In this document: positions 27,301 to 36,441 of the stretch, piece after piece
Numbering within the stretch: the first letter of the stretch is position 1
How the letters are laid out: each line of letters starts with the position of its first letter
Assembly (NCBI RefSeq): GCF_002243645.1
Contig: NZ_CP017704.1
Span: forward strand, 2,023,501 to 2,087,500
Length of the DNA stretch: 64,000 nt
From: Peribacillus simplex NBRC 15720 = DSM 1321
GTDB lineage: Bacteria; Bacillota; Bacilli; Bacillales; DSM-1321
Reading direction: 5' to 3'
Translations under genes and position numbers: made by a program
Notes under the pieces: generated by a model
Databases searched by the model: none
Seen by the model: the letters and a program-made list of their open reading frames with translations, nothing else
What the model was told of the DNA's origin: nothing

Positions 27301-27543
27301 TTAATAGGTAAAACCCAAATACCCTTGATGTTTTTTCACGATATCTGCGATGATTTTCGTACCCATCCCTTCACGCGGCCCCAATTTCGTGGTTTGACCG
27401 TATTTTTCAAACAGTGCCTCCAGAATGGGATTAGGTATGGGCAGACAGCTGTTATTGCATGATAATAGATACATACGGCTCCGTTTATAAAAACGGAGCG
27501 TGATTTGGGCTGGCTCCCCTCTTTCCTCCTGCCATGATGCCAC
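27301..27543 (-). pseudogene. Fragment of a GHKL sensor histidine kinase (C-terminal ATPase end)
   Basis: An 80-residue frame without a ribosome binding site matches the end of an AgrC/CitA-type kinase ATPase domain. LLSCNNSCLPIP is the N-box-distal strand, FEKYGQTTK the STK-like box, and REGMGTKIIADIVKKHQGYL the G2-box helix. The dimerisation and N-box parts are missing, and the frame upstream is stopped (TAA just before 27543). It is therefore a decayed remnant rather than a working kinase. Confidence 0.6.
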
Positions 27544-27568
27544 TCTTTAAAGAATTGATATATACGGT

Positions 27569-27682
27569 GTGATCGATATTCAGAATACCTTTCTTACAGC
27601 CAGCTCCCTAATTGTCTCGATCATCCTCTTCTTTGCTGTCTCAAGGATATTTTTCTTAAAGGACAAATGGTTACTGAACTAA
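27569..27682 (+). pseudogene. C-terminal fragment of a membrane protein
   Basis: A short plus-strand frame reads TASSLIVSIILFFAVSRIF and ends KDKWLLN, one hydrophobic helix with a basic tail, as at the end of ABC-2-type permeases. A terminator-like GACGC...GCGTC-TTTT stem follows at 27688-27713. There is no ribosome binding site or upstream part, so it is probably a remnant. Confidence 0.35.
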
Positions 27683-27806
27683 ACATGACGCACTGAATCA
27701 TCGGCGCGTCTTTTATTCACTCGAACTTAATTCCATGAAAATCATTCGTTTCCCACAATCATGGAATCCACCTTATTACCGGCTTGAAACATTCATAACC
27801 CAAAAA

Positions 27807-27826
27807 ACCTCCCTTTTCAAGGAGGT
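27807..27826 (-). terminator. Terminator after aspartokinase
   Basis: ACCTCC (27807-27812) pairs with GGAGGT (27821-27826); the minus strand continues with six T residues. Confidence 0.8.
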
Positions 27827-27842
27827 CACTAAACGCTCATAC

Positions 27843-29189
27843 TCAAAAGAACTCGTGATATAATGCCTGAATTGCCGTCTCTTCGTTATGCCCTTTCACA
27901 CCGAACATCATGCTTACCTCCGAAGACCCCTGATTGATCATCTCAATATTCACCTTTGCTTCTGCCAAGGCTTTTGACGCTCTTGCCGTTGTACCGACAT
28001 TATGACGCATTCCTTCCCCTACAACCATTATCAAGGCAAGATCGTGCTCCACATTCACTTCATCGGCATGAAGCTCTTTCTTGATTCGTGAAATGATTTT
28101 TTTCTCGGCTTCACCCTTCATCTGGTCCTGCCTTAGAATAAGCGTCACATCATCAATGCCTGATGGAATATGCTCATATGAAACTCCATAATCTTCAAGG
28201 ATGTGCAGCAGTTTCCGGCCAAAACCAACTTCCCGGTTCATCAAATATTTGCTAATGTAAATACTGCAAAATCCTTTATCACTTGCTATTCCAATAACCG
28301 GCCCGTTCGTATTATCCCGTGTACTCACAATGCGGGTCCCTTGTGCCGCCGGATTGTTCGTATTCTGGATATGGACAGGTATTCCCGCACGGAATGCAGG
28401 TATCAGCGCCTCATCATGAAATACCGAGAAACCTGCATAAGAAAGCTCCCGCATTTCACGATAGGTTAATTCCCGGATTCCCTTGGGATTGGAAACCACA
28501 TTTGGATTCACCGCATAAACGGCATCCACGTCCGTAAAGTTCTCATACAAATCAGCTTTGACCCCATTCGCAAGAATCGAACCCGTAATATCGGAACCGC
28601 TCCTTGAGAAGGTTAAAACATCACCATCTAACGTATACCCGAAGAACCCTGGGAATACTACGATTCCAGGCTCATCACGCAGAGCATATAACCGATCATA
28701 AGACTCTGGTAGCACTTTGGTAAATCCACCTTCATCCGTTACGATCAAGCCAGCCTTCTTCGGATTTATATATTGTGCTTCTACCCCACGGCTTTGGAAA
28801 TAACCTGCGACAAGCTTCGCATTATTATCTTCGCCACTGGCCTTCAAGGCATCCAAATAGCGCTTCGGGTTAGTTTGGTCTGCATGTAACAGTGCCATTA
28901 AATTTTCATGAATCCCAGTGATGACACTCTCGGATATATCAAGCTCTTCAGCAATGCTCGCATAGCGGGATACGACATCTTCTATCAAATACTCTCCGTT
29001 ATCCCCGCGCAGCTGCTGTTCTGCAGCCCCTATCAATAAATCCGTCACCTTTATATCATCGGAATTGCGTTTCCCTGGAGCCGAAACGACTACAATCTTT
29101 CTCTCTGGATCAGAAACAACAATTTCGAATACCTTCCTCAACTGTTCACCTGATGCAAGTGAACTTCCGCCAAACTTTGCAACTTTCAT
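27843..29189 (-). CDS. yclM: Aspartate kinase (monofunctional, ThrD/YclM type)
   Basis: 448 residues. It phosphorylates aspartate, the first step to lysine, threonine and methionine. KFGGSSLASGEQLRKV (about 4-19) is the aspartokinase signature; FSRSGSDITGSILA (about 212-225) follows, and two ACT domains fill about 300-448 (IYISKYLMNREVGFG, MVVGEGMRHNVGTTARASKAL). The frame is open to 29267, but the ATG at 29189 fits the conserved N-terminus and has GGGGA upstream. Length matches B. subtilis YclM rather than LysC or DapG. No lysine riboswitch was found upstream. Confidence 0.88.
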   Translation of the reverse strand: MKVAKFGGSSLASGEQLRKVFEIVVSDPERKIVVVSAPGKRNSDDIKVTDLLIGAAEQQLRGDNGEYLIEDVVSRYASIAEELDISESVITGIHENLMALLHADQTNPKRYLDALKASGEDNNAKLVAGYFQSRGVEAQYINPKKAGLIVTDEGGFTKVLPESYDRLYALRDEPGIVVFPGFFGYTLDGDVLTFSRSGSDITGSILANGVKADLYENFTDVDAVYAVNPNVVSNPKGIRELTYREMRELSYAGFSVFHDEALIPAFRAGIPVHIQNTNNPAAQGTRIVSTRDNTNGPVIGIASDKGFCSIYISKYLMNREVGFGRKLLHILEDYGVSYEHIPSGIDDVTLILRQDQMKGEAEKKIISRIKKELHADEVNVEHDLALIMVVGEGMRHNVGTTARASKALAEAKVNIEMINQGSSEVSMMFGVKGHNEETAIQALYHEFF

Positions 29190-29353
29190 CTCGACATCCC
29201 CTATTTTCGTAAATATTCTGTCAAAATCAACTCTCCCTATTATTACGCTTTTTCGCGAAACAATCAAGTGTGAATTCCATTATAGGAGGACATTTGTATT
29301 TTTTAAAAGGACAAAGCGGCAGGACCACCGATCGAGAATGGCTAAAAACAAAA

Positions 29354-29383
29354 AAAGACAACGGGCATATGCCCATTGTCTTT
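29354..29383. terminator. Terminator after queF
   Basis: AAAGACAA-C-GGGCAT pairs with ATGCCC-A-TTGTCTTT; the minus strand continues with a T-rich run. Confidence 0.8.
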
Positions 29384-29391
29384 CGTATTCT

Positions 29392-29892
29392 TTAGCGATT
29401 ATCGACTGTTTCCGGGTATAAATCATGGTTCATCAAGCGGTAATCTGCCATTTCCTCATACTTCGTACCTGGTTTCCCATAATTTGTGTAAGGGTCGATG
29501 GAAATTCCGCCCCTAGGTGTAAACTTGCCCCAGACTTCAATATATTTAGGATCCATCAATTCGATTAAATCATTCATGATGATGTTCATGCAGTCTTCAT
29601 GGAAATCACCGTGATTGCGGAAGCTGAATAAATAAAGTTTCAAAGACTTGCTTTCCACCATTTTCACACTGGGAATATAGCTGATGTAAATGGTTGCAAA
29701 ATCCGGCTGGCCCGTTATCGGACATAAGCTAGTGAATTCCGGGCAATTGAATTTGACGAAATAATCCCGGTTCGGATGCTTGTTATCGAATGACTCAAGG
29801 ATTTCAGGTGCATAGTCAAATGTATATTTTGTTCCTTGATTCCCAAGCAGTGTGATATCTTTTTTTAATTCTTCTTCTTTTCTTCCAGACAT
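29392..29892 (-). CDS. queF: NADPH-dependent 7-cyano-7-deazaguanine reductase
   Basis: 166-residue type I QueF, which reduces preQ0 to preQ1 in queuosine synthesis. The catalytic cysteine is in [14 protein letters not shown] (about residue 52). [20 protein letters not shown] (about 80-99) is the QueF motif, and HEDCMN follows. The frame is open to 29952, but the ATG at 29892 has GGAGGAC upstream. queC, queD and queE are not adjacent. A preQ1 riboswitch and terminator precede the gene, confirming the pathway. Confidence 0.95.
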   Translation of the reverse strand: MSGRKEEELKKDITLLGNQGTKYTFDYAPEILESFDNKHPNRDYFVKFNCPEFTSLCPITGQPDFATIYISYIPSVKMVESKSLKLYLFSFRNHGDFHEDCMNIIMNDLIELMDPKYIEVWGKFTPRGGISIDPYTNYGKPGTKYEEMADYRLMNHDLYPETVDNR

Positions 29893-29956
29893 TAAAAGTC
29901 CTCCTAATCCCAGGTTACAGGGAGATTCATAAAGTGGGCCTCTATATAACAAAAAC

Positions 29957-29984
29957 CATATCTCCTCAAAGATATGGTTGATTC
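29957..29984 (-). terminator. Attenuator terminator in the queF leader
   Basis: AACCATATCT pairs with AGATATGGTT (10 bp), and the minus strand continues TTTGTT. It lies between the preQ1 aptamer and the gene, so it is the likely expression platform. Confidence 0.7.
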
Positions 29985-30002
29985 GCGAAAAATATCAAAG
30001 CC

Positions 30003-30037
30003 ATAGTTTTTTTAAGAGGGTGATGCTATGAACCTCT
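30003..30037 (-). promoter_or_regulatory. preQ1-I riboswitch aptamer
   Basis: On the minus strand AGAGGTTCATAGC, then CACCCTCTT and an A-rich tail ending in CTATGG. The hairpin, loop and A-tail match the B. subtilis preQ1-I class almost base for base. A promoter TTGACA-N17-TATATT (30103-30075) lies just upstream. Confidence 0.9.
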
Positions 30038-30074
30038 CCCGTTTATCGGGAAATATTTTAAAATTGTCATAGTT

Positions 30075-30103
30075 AATATAGAAAAAAATATCTAATCTGT
30101 CAA
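30075..30103 (-). promoter_or_regulatory. Sigma-A promoter of queF
   Basis: TTGACA (30103-30098) and TATATT (30080-30075), 17 nt apart on the minus strand. Confidence 0.75.
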
Positions 30104-30193
30104 TCATACTTTTTAAATTTGGTTTGATTCCTGCATGCTTTCAGCTTAAAATGTAGAAGAAGTTTATCCTACATGAAGGAAGAGATTAAGTCA

Positions 30194-31030
30194 ATGTGGA
30201 TTTTTGCAGCGCTCATCACGAGTTTATGTTTCGGAATCAATAACAGCATTTTTAAATGGAGTAGCGGAAAAGGTTACTCAAAGGTACATATCCAATTTTT
30301 CTTTTATTTTTCAGCATTCATTTTGTCTATATTTTATGGAGTACTTGTGGATGGTTTGCACCTGAACTGGCTGTCTATCATGCTTGGTGCAGCCATTGGG
30401 GTACTGAACGCTAATGGTAATCTCCAGATGGCAAGCGCCTTTGAAAAAGGGCCGGCAAGCTTGACATCTCCATTAATCGCAGCGAATGCAATATTCCCCA
30501 TTCTCTGTGCAGCTTTAATTTTTCACGAACATATTTCTTCCTTGCAGTGGAGTGGAATTGTCTGCATGTTTCTCGCTACCTTAGTCATTCAGTATACACC
30601 TAATGCTAAAGGTAACCACCAATATGTCCCTTGGATAATGCACACATTATTATCCATCTTATCTTTTGGTGTGCTCGGCATTCTAATGACGACATCAACA
30701 CGTCTTCATTTAAACTCCCTCGATATCCTAGTATCAATGTACGGAGGAGGAATGCTTTATCTTCTTTCGGTGCTGGCCTTTAAAAATGAAAAAATCAAGC
30801 TAAATGAAGTCAAAATCGGTTCCTTAGTAGGCTTATTAAGCACCATTGGCTATGGATGTTATTTCTTTGCGTTGAACACCGGCATCGCAAGCATCATTTT
30901 CCCTGTCGTCAGCCTGAACTGTTTGGTTGTCGTATTCGCTGGATGTTATTTATTCAAGGAAAAACTAAAAACCTATCAAATTGCCGGCGTACTTGCTGCA
31001 TTAATCGGTATTATATTAACTAAAATATGA
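30194..31030 (+). CDS. EamA/DMT family transporter
   Basis: 278-residue integral membrane protein with ten predicted helices in two EamA repeats; it begins MWIFAALITSLCFGINN. FEKGPASLTSPLIAANAIFP (about 83-102) is characteristic of one DMT subgroup. The ATG at 30194 was chosen over 30173 because GGAAGAG lies between them and the conserved N-terminus starts there. The substrate is unknown; DMT members export amino acids, metabolites or drugs. Monocistronic, with a strong terminator. Confidence 0.8.
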   Translation: MWIFAALITSLCFGINNSIFKWSSGKGYSKVHIQFFFYFSAFILSIFYGVLVDGLHLNWLSIMLGAAIGVLNANGNLQMASAFEKGPASLTSPLIAANAIFPILCAALIFHEHISSLQWSGIVCMFLATLVIQYTPNAKGNHQYVPWIMHTLLSILSFGVLGILMTTSTRLHLNSLDILVSMYGGGMLYLLSVLAFKNEKIKLNEVKIGSLVGLLSTIGYGCYFFALNTGIASIIFPVVSLNCLVVVFAGCYLFKEKLKTYQIAGVLAALIGIILTKI

Positions 31031-31048
31031 ATATAGTTCATTTGCAAA

Positions 31049-31090
31049 AAACGACCTGGCTGTCATGTGCACACAAGCCAGGTCGTTTGA
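31049..31090 (+). terminator. Terminator after the DMT transporter
   Basis: AAACGACCTGGCT (31049-31061) pairs perfectly with AGCCAGGTCGTTT (31076-31088). Confidence 0.8.
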
Positions 31091-31194
31091 ATTTGGCCGG
31101 GAAGTCGGGTTGGTCAAAAAAAAGTGTTGACACATCCCAAAAAATATCAGATAATTTTGAATATTAATTCTTTAGATTTTACAGCTTTTGAAAT

Positions 31195-31221
31195 GTTTGA
31201 AAAATCCTCTGCCACGGGTAT
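31195..31221 (+). promoter_or_regulatory. Sigma-B promoter of the small stress gene
   Basis: GTTTGA (31195-31200) and GGGTAT (31216-31221) are 15 nt apart, matching the sigma-B consensus. Confidence 0.65.
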
Positions 31222-31279
31222 TAAAGAAATAGGTATAACCACCTCATTTAATTCTGAATTAAGAAAGGAAAGATGCATA

Positions 31280-31414
31280 ATGGTAAAAGTTACAGTAACA
31301 GTTGATTTCCAAGGAAAATCTTATCAAACAAATGTCCTTACTAAACCGGGTACTGATCATGAAGTAATTTTACAACAAGCCCTTCATCAAGTTGAAAAAC
31401 AATGGAAAGCATAA
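31280..31414 (+). CDS. Small stress-response protein (BA3454-like)
   Basis: 44-residue protein beginning MVKVTVTVDFQGKSYQTNV and ending HQVEKQWKA. The ATG at 31280 has GAAAGGAAAG upstream; the longer open frame from 31124 has no ribosome binding site. The pattern of a beta-rich N-terminus and an E-x-QW C-terminus resembles the BA3454 family of small stress proteins in Bacillus. A sigma-B promoter about 60 nt upstream supports a stress role. Family recall is from memory and not checked. A terminator follows at 31416-31448. Confidence 0.6.
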   Translation: MVKVTVTVDFQGKSYQTNVLTKPGTDHEVILQQALHQVEKQWKA

Positions 31415-31415
31415 A

Positions 31416-31448
31416 AAGGCAGGCATCGTAATAGATACCTGCTTTTTT
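31416..31448 (+). terminator. Terminator after the small stress gene
   Basis: GCAGGCATC and GATACCTGC form a stem with one mismatch inside A5...T6 flanks. Confidence 0.75.
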
Positions 31449-31668
31449 ATTACCATTTAATAATTTCCAAAATACTATTCATATGCACTATTAAAGAACC
31501 TCTTACAGCAATTCCCTCACTTTTAATTATTTTTCCAAAATACACTAAAATACAAGGCTTTCAGTGTGGACGTTAACCTCTCAATCTGAATAACAAGTAA
31601 TTCAGAATTTTTTATAATGAAAAAAGTACCTAAATGAAAGGGGATTACACAATAAAAGAATTATAAAA

Positions 31669-31693
31669 AAGGACGGTCTTTTTAAGGACCGTC
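31669..31693 (-). terminator. Terminator after the YfmQ-like gene
   Basis: GACGGTC (31672-31678) pairs with GACCGTC (31687-31693); the minus strand continues with T6. Confidence 0.8.
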
Positions 31694-31707
31694 GTCTTAA
31701 TGTACTT

Positions 31708-32166
31708 TTAAGCTAAATTACTTATTAATGGCACGGAACGTTCTTGGAGGCTATCGGAAAACAAACTATAAGAAATGACTTTCTTCTTGTATTGTTTAAC
31801 TACATCCACTTGGTCATTGTAAATGTACACAAATAACCTAACATCCTTTTTACCTCTTTTAGTATCAATGACCAATGGAGACCCACTATTTCCGGGATGC
31901 AAAAACAATTGCTCGTTCCCTGGGAAAATATGATTTTTTTTCAAAAATCTAGCGTTATTAAAATAATTAATACCTTGAATTTTTTCTTCACCTTCCAAAC
32001 GTTTTCCTTCAAAGGTTACGATCGCATTCTCGTCACTAATTTCAGAGTGTATTTTAAATTTGCTGATAATCCAATTAACTGCATCAGTTGGAAGACAGGA
32101 AACCAATATTTTTAACAAACTCAAGATAATTGTCAAAATCAAAACCGGCAATGTCAATTTCATCAT
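31708..32166 (-). CDS. yfmQ: YfmQ-like membrane-anchored protein
   Basis: About 152 residues: one N-terminal membrane helix (LTLPVLILTIILSLLKILV, about 3-21) and a soluble domain of about 125 residues with FLHPGNSGSPLVIDTK and KDVRLFVYIYNDQVDVV. It matches my memory of the Bacillus YfmQ family, which has no known function. The start lies at one of two adjacent ATG codons (32166 or 32163) after GGCGGAG; the open frame extends to a GTG at 32175. The 'PGNSGSPL' phrase resembles the active-site serine of trypsin-like proteases, but no histidine/aspartate pair is visible. Confidence 0.6.
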   Translation of the reverse strand: MMKLTLPVLILTIILSLLKILVSCLPTDAVNWIISKFKIHSEISDENAIVTFEGKRLEGEEKIQGINYFNNARFLKKNHIFPGNEQLFLHPGNSGSPLVIDTKRGKKDVRLFVYIYNDQVDVVKQYKKKVISYSLFSDSLQERSVPLISNLA

Positions 32167-32175
32167 CTCCGCCAC

Positions 32176-32446
32176 GTTTATGAATTAATTCTTATATCGC
32201 TTATTATATCAAAAGGACTGACAGTTTTTCTTAGAGAATGTGTCGTTCTATTAACGTTTTACTTAGTAAAACCTTGCACTTAAACGCAAGGGCGCACTCC
32301 AAAGGGGGAAATTTTTCTTTTAATAAATATAATGTTCCGAAATGGTTATACTAAACAAAATGGGTCATCCACATCCTTCATAACCATACAAATTTCTATG
32401 AATGAAGTGGATAAAGCGGTATATGTTTTCAACTATTAAACACAAA
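32176..32446. other. Intergenic region with two abutting hairpins
   Basis: GTTTTAC-TTA-GTAAAAC (32258-32274) touches CCTTGC...GCAAGG (32274-32293), followed by GCGC. The pair may be an RNA element or a decayed repeat. No gene was seen. Confidence 0.35.
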
Positions 32447-32477
32447 AAAACTGGGCGTCATCAAGACGCCCAGTTTT
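32447..32477 (-). terminator. Terminator of the qox operon
   Basis: AAAACTGGGCGTC (32447-32459) pairs perfectly with GACGCCCAGTTTT (32465-32477). Confidence 0.9.
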
Positions 32478-32487
32478 CCGGAATAGA

Positions 32488-32772
32488 TTATTGATATCCC
32501 CAAACCATTGTTAGCAATGTACCGAAAATCGTAACCAATGCAACGAACAATCCGTAATAAACGTTTGTGTAAATCGATGCTTTATCTTCAGACTCTCCTG
32601 CGTGCATGAACATAACAAATTGAAGTGCAGCTTGCATGAAAGCTGTAACGAGTAGAATGATCACAGCCATTTTAAGTGAGAGATCAAACACAATAACTGA
32701 TAGTGCGACCAAAGTCAGGATTAGTGAAAAAGCAAATCCCATAACTTGGCCCCGTGGGAATAATTCTTTCAT
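32488..32772 (-). CDS. qoxD: Cytochrome aa3 quinol oxidase subunit IV
   Basis: 94-residue membrane protein with three helices (about 8-28, 37-60, 71-91) and the family phrase QFVMFMHAGESEDK between the second and third. It is the small structural subunit of the haem-copper quinol oxidase. It begins 1 nt after the qoxC stop region and ends the operon, right before a strong terminator. Confidence 0.9.
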   Translation of the reverse strand: MKELFPRGQVMGFAFSLILTLVALSVIVFDLSLKMAVIILLVTAFMQAALQFVMFMHAGESEDKASIYTNVYYGLFVALVTIFGTLLTMVWGYQ

Positions 32773-32773
32773 A

Positions 32774-33370
32774 TTACATCATTCCTTTCAGGTAGACGAA
32801 ACTGAAGATGAAAATCCAGACAACGTCCAAGAAATGCCAGTAAAGTGAAAAGATGAAAGCCTTGTTTGTTGTTTGTGGAGTCATACCACGCTTTTTAATC
32901 TGCATGATGATGAAGGTTCCCCAGAATAAACCAAGTGTAACGTGAGCTCCATGCGTACCTAGTAATGTGAACAAACTAGATAAGAAAGCACTTGTTTGAA
33001 TGGTTGCTCCTTCATGTACATACTCCACGAATTCATAAATTTCGACTCCCAAGAAGCCTAAACCAAGAATAAGGGTGATAATGAAGAAACCAATCGTTGC
33101 TTTCTGCCTGCCAAGTCTCATTGCATTGATTCCAAGACCTATGGTAAAACTACTAGTTAAAAGAAAGATTGTTTGAAACATTAGGGTTGGGACTTTAAAA
33201 AGATGTTCCCCTGTTGGACCATTTCCAGTTCCATCAACTAATACAAAATAAGTGGCGAACAGTGTAGCGAAAAGAGCTATTTCTGCCCCCAAGAAAATCC
33301 AGAATCCAAAAATCTTTAAGCGATTTTCTTCCGTGCTATATTCTAGTGGCAGCGAGTTATCTATTTTCAT
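32774..33370 (-). CDS. qoxC: Cytochrome aa3 quinol oxidase subunit III
   Basis: 198-residue protein with five predicted helices. The N-terminus LPLEYSTEENRLKIFGFWIF and GTHGAHVTLGLFWG (about 137-150) are typical of subunit III of haem-copper oxidases. Its start codon overlaps the qoxB stop by one base, indicating translational coupling. Confidence 0.92.
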   Translation of the reverse strand: MKIDNSLPLEYSTEENRLKIFGFWIFLGAEIALFATLFATYFVLVDGTGNGPTGEHLFKVPTLMFQTIFLLTSSFTIGLGINAMRLGRQKATIGFFIITLILGLGFLGVEIYEFVEYVHEGATIQTSAFLSSLFTLLGTHGAHVTLGLFWGTFIIMQIKKRGMTPQTTNKAFIFSLYWHFLDVVWIFIFSFVYLKGMM

Positions 33371-35316
33371 TACTTAGCACCTCGCAATTTATTTTCAGTT
33401 TCTTCGATCTCTTCAACAGAGATATAACGTCCGTGATCTTTTTCGAATGAACGGTGAATCATACAAGCAAAGATACCGATCGTTGCAATGATTGCAATGA
33501 TCCACATGCTGAATACCATTGCAAAGCCCCAAACGAAGAAGATACAGCTCATGATAAACGGCACGCCACTGTTATTTGGCATATGAATCTTTTCTACTTT
33601 ACCGCCAAATAATTTAAAGCCTTTTTTCTTTGAATCCCAGAATGCTTCTGTAGAATCAACTGTTGGCACAACTGCAAAGTTATATTCAGGGATTGGTGTA
33701 TGTGTAGCCCACTCAAGAGAACGTGCATCCCATGGATCGTTTGAAATATTTCTTGATGCATAACGAGTGCTCCAATAGATATTGTACACAATTAGTGCAA
33801 AACCTATTGCCAAGCCAATCGCTCCAACGAAAGAGAGCATATTCAATGGACCATACCCTGTTGATTCAGAGTACGTATACATACGACGTGCCTGCCCATC
33901 TAAACCAGTGATGAACATCGGGAAGAATGTTACATTAAAGCCGATTGTAATGAACCAGAACGACCATTTCCCAATTTTTTCGCTCAACATGAAACCGAAC
34001 ATTTTTGGCCACCAGTACGTGAAACCAGCAAGTACGGCAAATACAGTACCAGGGATTAAAACGTAGTGGAAGTGAGCTACTAAGAACATTGTATTATGGT
34101 ATTGGTAGTCAGCACTTGCCATTGCAAGCATAACCCCTGTTACCCCACCGAGCGTGAAAATCGGAATGAAAGCTAAAGAGTATAGCATTGGAACGGTAAA
34201 AACGATTTTACCTTTCCAAAGTGTGAACAACCAGTTGAAAATCTTAACACCAGTCGGGACGGCAATTGCCATCGTGGTAATCGAGAAGATACCATTAACC
34301 ATTGCACCGTGACCCATTGTATAGAAATGGTGAGCCCATACAATGAAAGATAGAGTAGAAATAGCTACCATGGAGATAACCATCGAATTATACCCGTACA
34401 GGTTACGACGTGCAAATGTTGAAATGATTTCACTGTAAATACCGAAAGCTGGAAGAATTACTATATAAACTTCAGGATGTCCCCAAACCCAGAACAAGTT
34501 AGCCCAAAGCATATCGCTACCGCCATTGGCCATCGTAAAGAATTGAGTTCCGAATAGACGATCCATAGTCATCAACGCAAGTGCCACTGTCAATACAGGG
34601 AAAGCGAAAACGATAATGAAGTTTGTGATCAAGATAGACCATGTGAACATTGGCATTTTCATTAAGTTCATGCCAGGTGCTCTCATTTTCAAGATTGTTA
34701 CGATAAAGTTAATACCAGTCAGTAATGTACCGATACCAGCTATTTGAAGTGCAATCGCATAATAGTTGGAACCTACTGATTCACTGAAATCATTACTTGC
34801 CAGTGGGAAGTAAGATGTCCAACCTGCATCAGGCGAACCACCGACTACGAAAGAGATGTTAAATAGCATTGCCCCCATGAAGAATAACCAGAAGCTTACT
34901 GCGTTTAGACGTGGGAATGCTACGTCACGCGCTCCAATTTGCAATGGTGTGACAATGTTCATTAACCCAATGATAAATGGCATAGCCATGAACAGGATCA
35001 TGACGACCCCGTGTGTTGTAAATACCTCATTATAATGCTGTCCATCCAAAAGACCGTTATCTGGAATAGCCGTTTGAGCACGCATCATAAGAGCATCGAC
35101 GCCACCACGGAAGAGCATAAGCAGTGCTGCCAAGATGTACATGATACCAATACGTTTATGGTCAACCGTTGTTAACCACTCACGCCATAAGTAACCCCAT
35201 TTTTTAAAATAGGTAATTCCGGCAACAACCGCAATCATGGTTAAGCCAATGGCAACCATGGATGCATAAATCGCAGGACTTGGATGAGGTACGGCAAATC
35301 GATCAAAGTAATCCAT
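33370..35316 (-). CDS. qoxB: Cytochrome aa3 quinol oxidase subunit I
   Basis: 648-residue catalytic subunit that reduces oxygen to water and pumps protons. The haem and copper ligands are visible: [10 protein letters not shown] (low-spin haem), [15 protein letters not shown] (about 280-294, CuB histidine and the cross-linked tyrosine), [10 protein letters not shown] (CuB pair) and [11 protein letters not shown] (haem a3/a). The length with extra helices beyond 12 matches quinol oxidases of Bacillus. It follows qoxA by about 70 nt. Confidence 0.95.
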   Translation of the reverse strand: MDYFDRFAVPHPSPAIYASMVAIGLTMIAVVAGITYFKKWGYLWREWLTTVDHKRIGIMYILAALLMLFRGGVDALMMRAQTAIPDNGLLDGQHYNEVFTTHGVVMILFMAMPFIIGLMNIVTPLQIGARDVAFPRLNAVSFWLFFMGAMLFNISFVVGGSPDAGWTSYFPLASNDFSESVGSNYYAIALQIAGIGTLLTGINFIVTILKMRAPGMNLMKMPMFTWSILITNFIIVFAFPVLTVALALMTMDRLFGTQFFTMANGGSDMLWANLFWVWGHPEVYIVILPAFGIYSEIISTFARRNLYGYNSMVISMVAISTLSFIVWAHHFYTMGHGAMVNGIFSITTMAIAVPTGVKIFNWLFTLWKGKIVFTVPMLYSLAFIPIFTLGGVTGVMLAMASADYQYHNTMFLVAHFHYVLIPGTVFAVLAGFTYWWPKMFGFMLSEKIGKWSFWFITIGFNVTFFPMFITGLDGQARRMYTYSESTGYGPLNMLSFVGAIGLAIGFALIVYNIYWSTRYASRNISNDPWDARSLEWATHTPIPEYNFAVVPTVDSTEAFWDSKKKGFKLFGGKVEKIHMPNNSGVPFIMSCIFFVWGFAMVFSMWIIAIIATIGIFACMIHRSFEKDHGRYISVEEIEETENKLRGAK

Positions 35317-35389
35317 ACTTTTGTGACTCCTTTCAGGAAAATATTCCTTATCTTGTAAACCTAGAAATTTTATCTTACGAAATTAATTC

Positions 35390-36322
35390 TTAGTGATCAT
35401 GATTCATGTTGCTGTGTTCTGAATGTTCCTCGTGTGAATCCTTGGAATCATTTTCTTCAGTATCAGAAGATCCGTGGTTACCATGACCAGCATGTTCCCC
35501 TTCAGGAGCTGGAGAAAACTCTAAGTGAGTTCCAGTGTAAGTGGATTGGCCCACATGACCAGGTTTTAATAATTCATTGAATTTTTCCTCAGTAATCGGT
35601 TTAGCAGTAGCTTTAATTTCATCTACCCACTTATCGTATTCTTTTGCTGAAAGTACATTAACGTTGAACGTTTGCTGAGCAAAACCTGAACCACTGAAGT
35701 TTGAATTTCGACCCATATACTCTCCTGGTACATCAGCTGCTAAATGCAACGTATTTACCATGTTCGACATCGCGTATTTTTGTCCTCCAAGTTGCGGAAT
35801 CCAGAAACTGGAGATTGGACCGTATGAGTAAAGTTTAAATTCAATTGGTCGGTCAGTAGGTAAAAACAGATAGTTGACTGTTTCGATATCTTCTTCCGGA
35901 TAACTAAAATGCCACTTCCAGTTAGAAGATGAAGCATAAATAACTAATGGTTCTTGATCTGCATATCCTTTAGGTGTTGCCTCAACTTCATTTGTTGTTT
36001 TAACAGTAACAACGGATAGGAAAGCGACGATCAAAATTGGGATCGCAACCCAAATTATTTCAAGAACCTTACTTCCTTCAATATGAGGCGGTTCATAATC
36101 ATCACGTTGTTTGGAAGCACGATACTTCATTATCATGAAGATATACAGTACCATAACGACAAGGACGACAAAGGCCATTGTCCATATCGAAATCATAATA
36201 ACATCTGCTTGTGTTGCAGCTACTGGCCCTTTAGGGTCCAAGACCATTAATGGGTTATCGCAACCGGTTAGCACAGTGGCAATTGTAAAAAGTATAGTTA
36301 ATAGAGCCCATTTTATTTTCAT
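35390..36322 (-). CDS. qoxA: Cytochrome aa3 quinol oxidase subunit II (lipoprotein)
   Basis: 310 residues. A lipoprotein signal with lipobox LTGC (cysteine at about 21) is followed by two membrane helices (about 44-68 and 87-108) and a cupredoxin domain. The cysteine ligands of the CuA centre are absent, as expected for a quinol rather than a cytochrome c oxidase. The C-terminus is unusually rich in His, Glu and Ser (GEHAGHGNHGSSD, HEEHSEHSNMNHDH), about 35 residues that could bind metal. First gene of the qox operon. Confidence 0.93.
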   Translation of the reverse strand: MKIKWALLTILFTIATVLTGCDNPLMVLDPKGPVAATQADVIMISIWTMAFVVLVVMVLYIFMIMKYRASKQRDDYEPPHIEGSKVLEIIWVAIPILIVAFLSVVTVKTTNEVEATPKGYADQEPLVIYASSSNWKWHFSYPEEDIETVNYLFLPTDRPIEFKLYSYGPISSFWIPQLGGQKYAMSNMVNTLHLAADVPGEYMGRNSNFSGSGFAQQTFNVNVLSAKEYDKWVDEIKATAKPITEEKFNELLKPGHVGQSTYTGTHLEFSPAPEGEHAGHGNHGSSDTEENDSKDSHEEHSEHSNMNHDH

Positions 36323-36441
36323 AGTACTACCCCTTTCTTACATAATAAAATTCCAATTGGTAATTATTCGGACAAAGTGTTACCATGTTCACAAACCCGA
36401 CATACCAATATTAATCCCAAGTCTAAAAAAAGACAATACAA

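Noticed and set aside
29190..29340. Lysine riboswitch before the aspartokinase gene
   Set aside because: The leader is short and contains none of the L-box core sequences.
29338..29421. Short plus-strand frame MAKNKKRQRA...
   Set aside because: It overlaps the queF terminator and the end of queF, and no good ribosome binding site precedes it.
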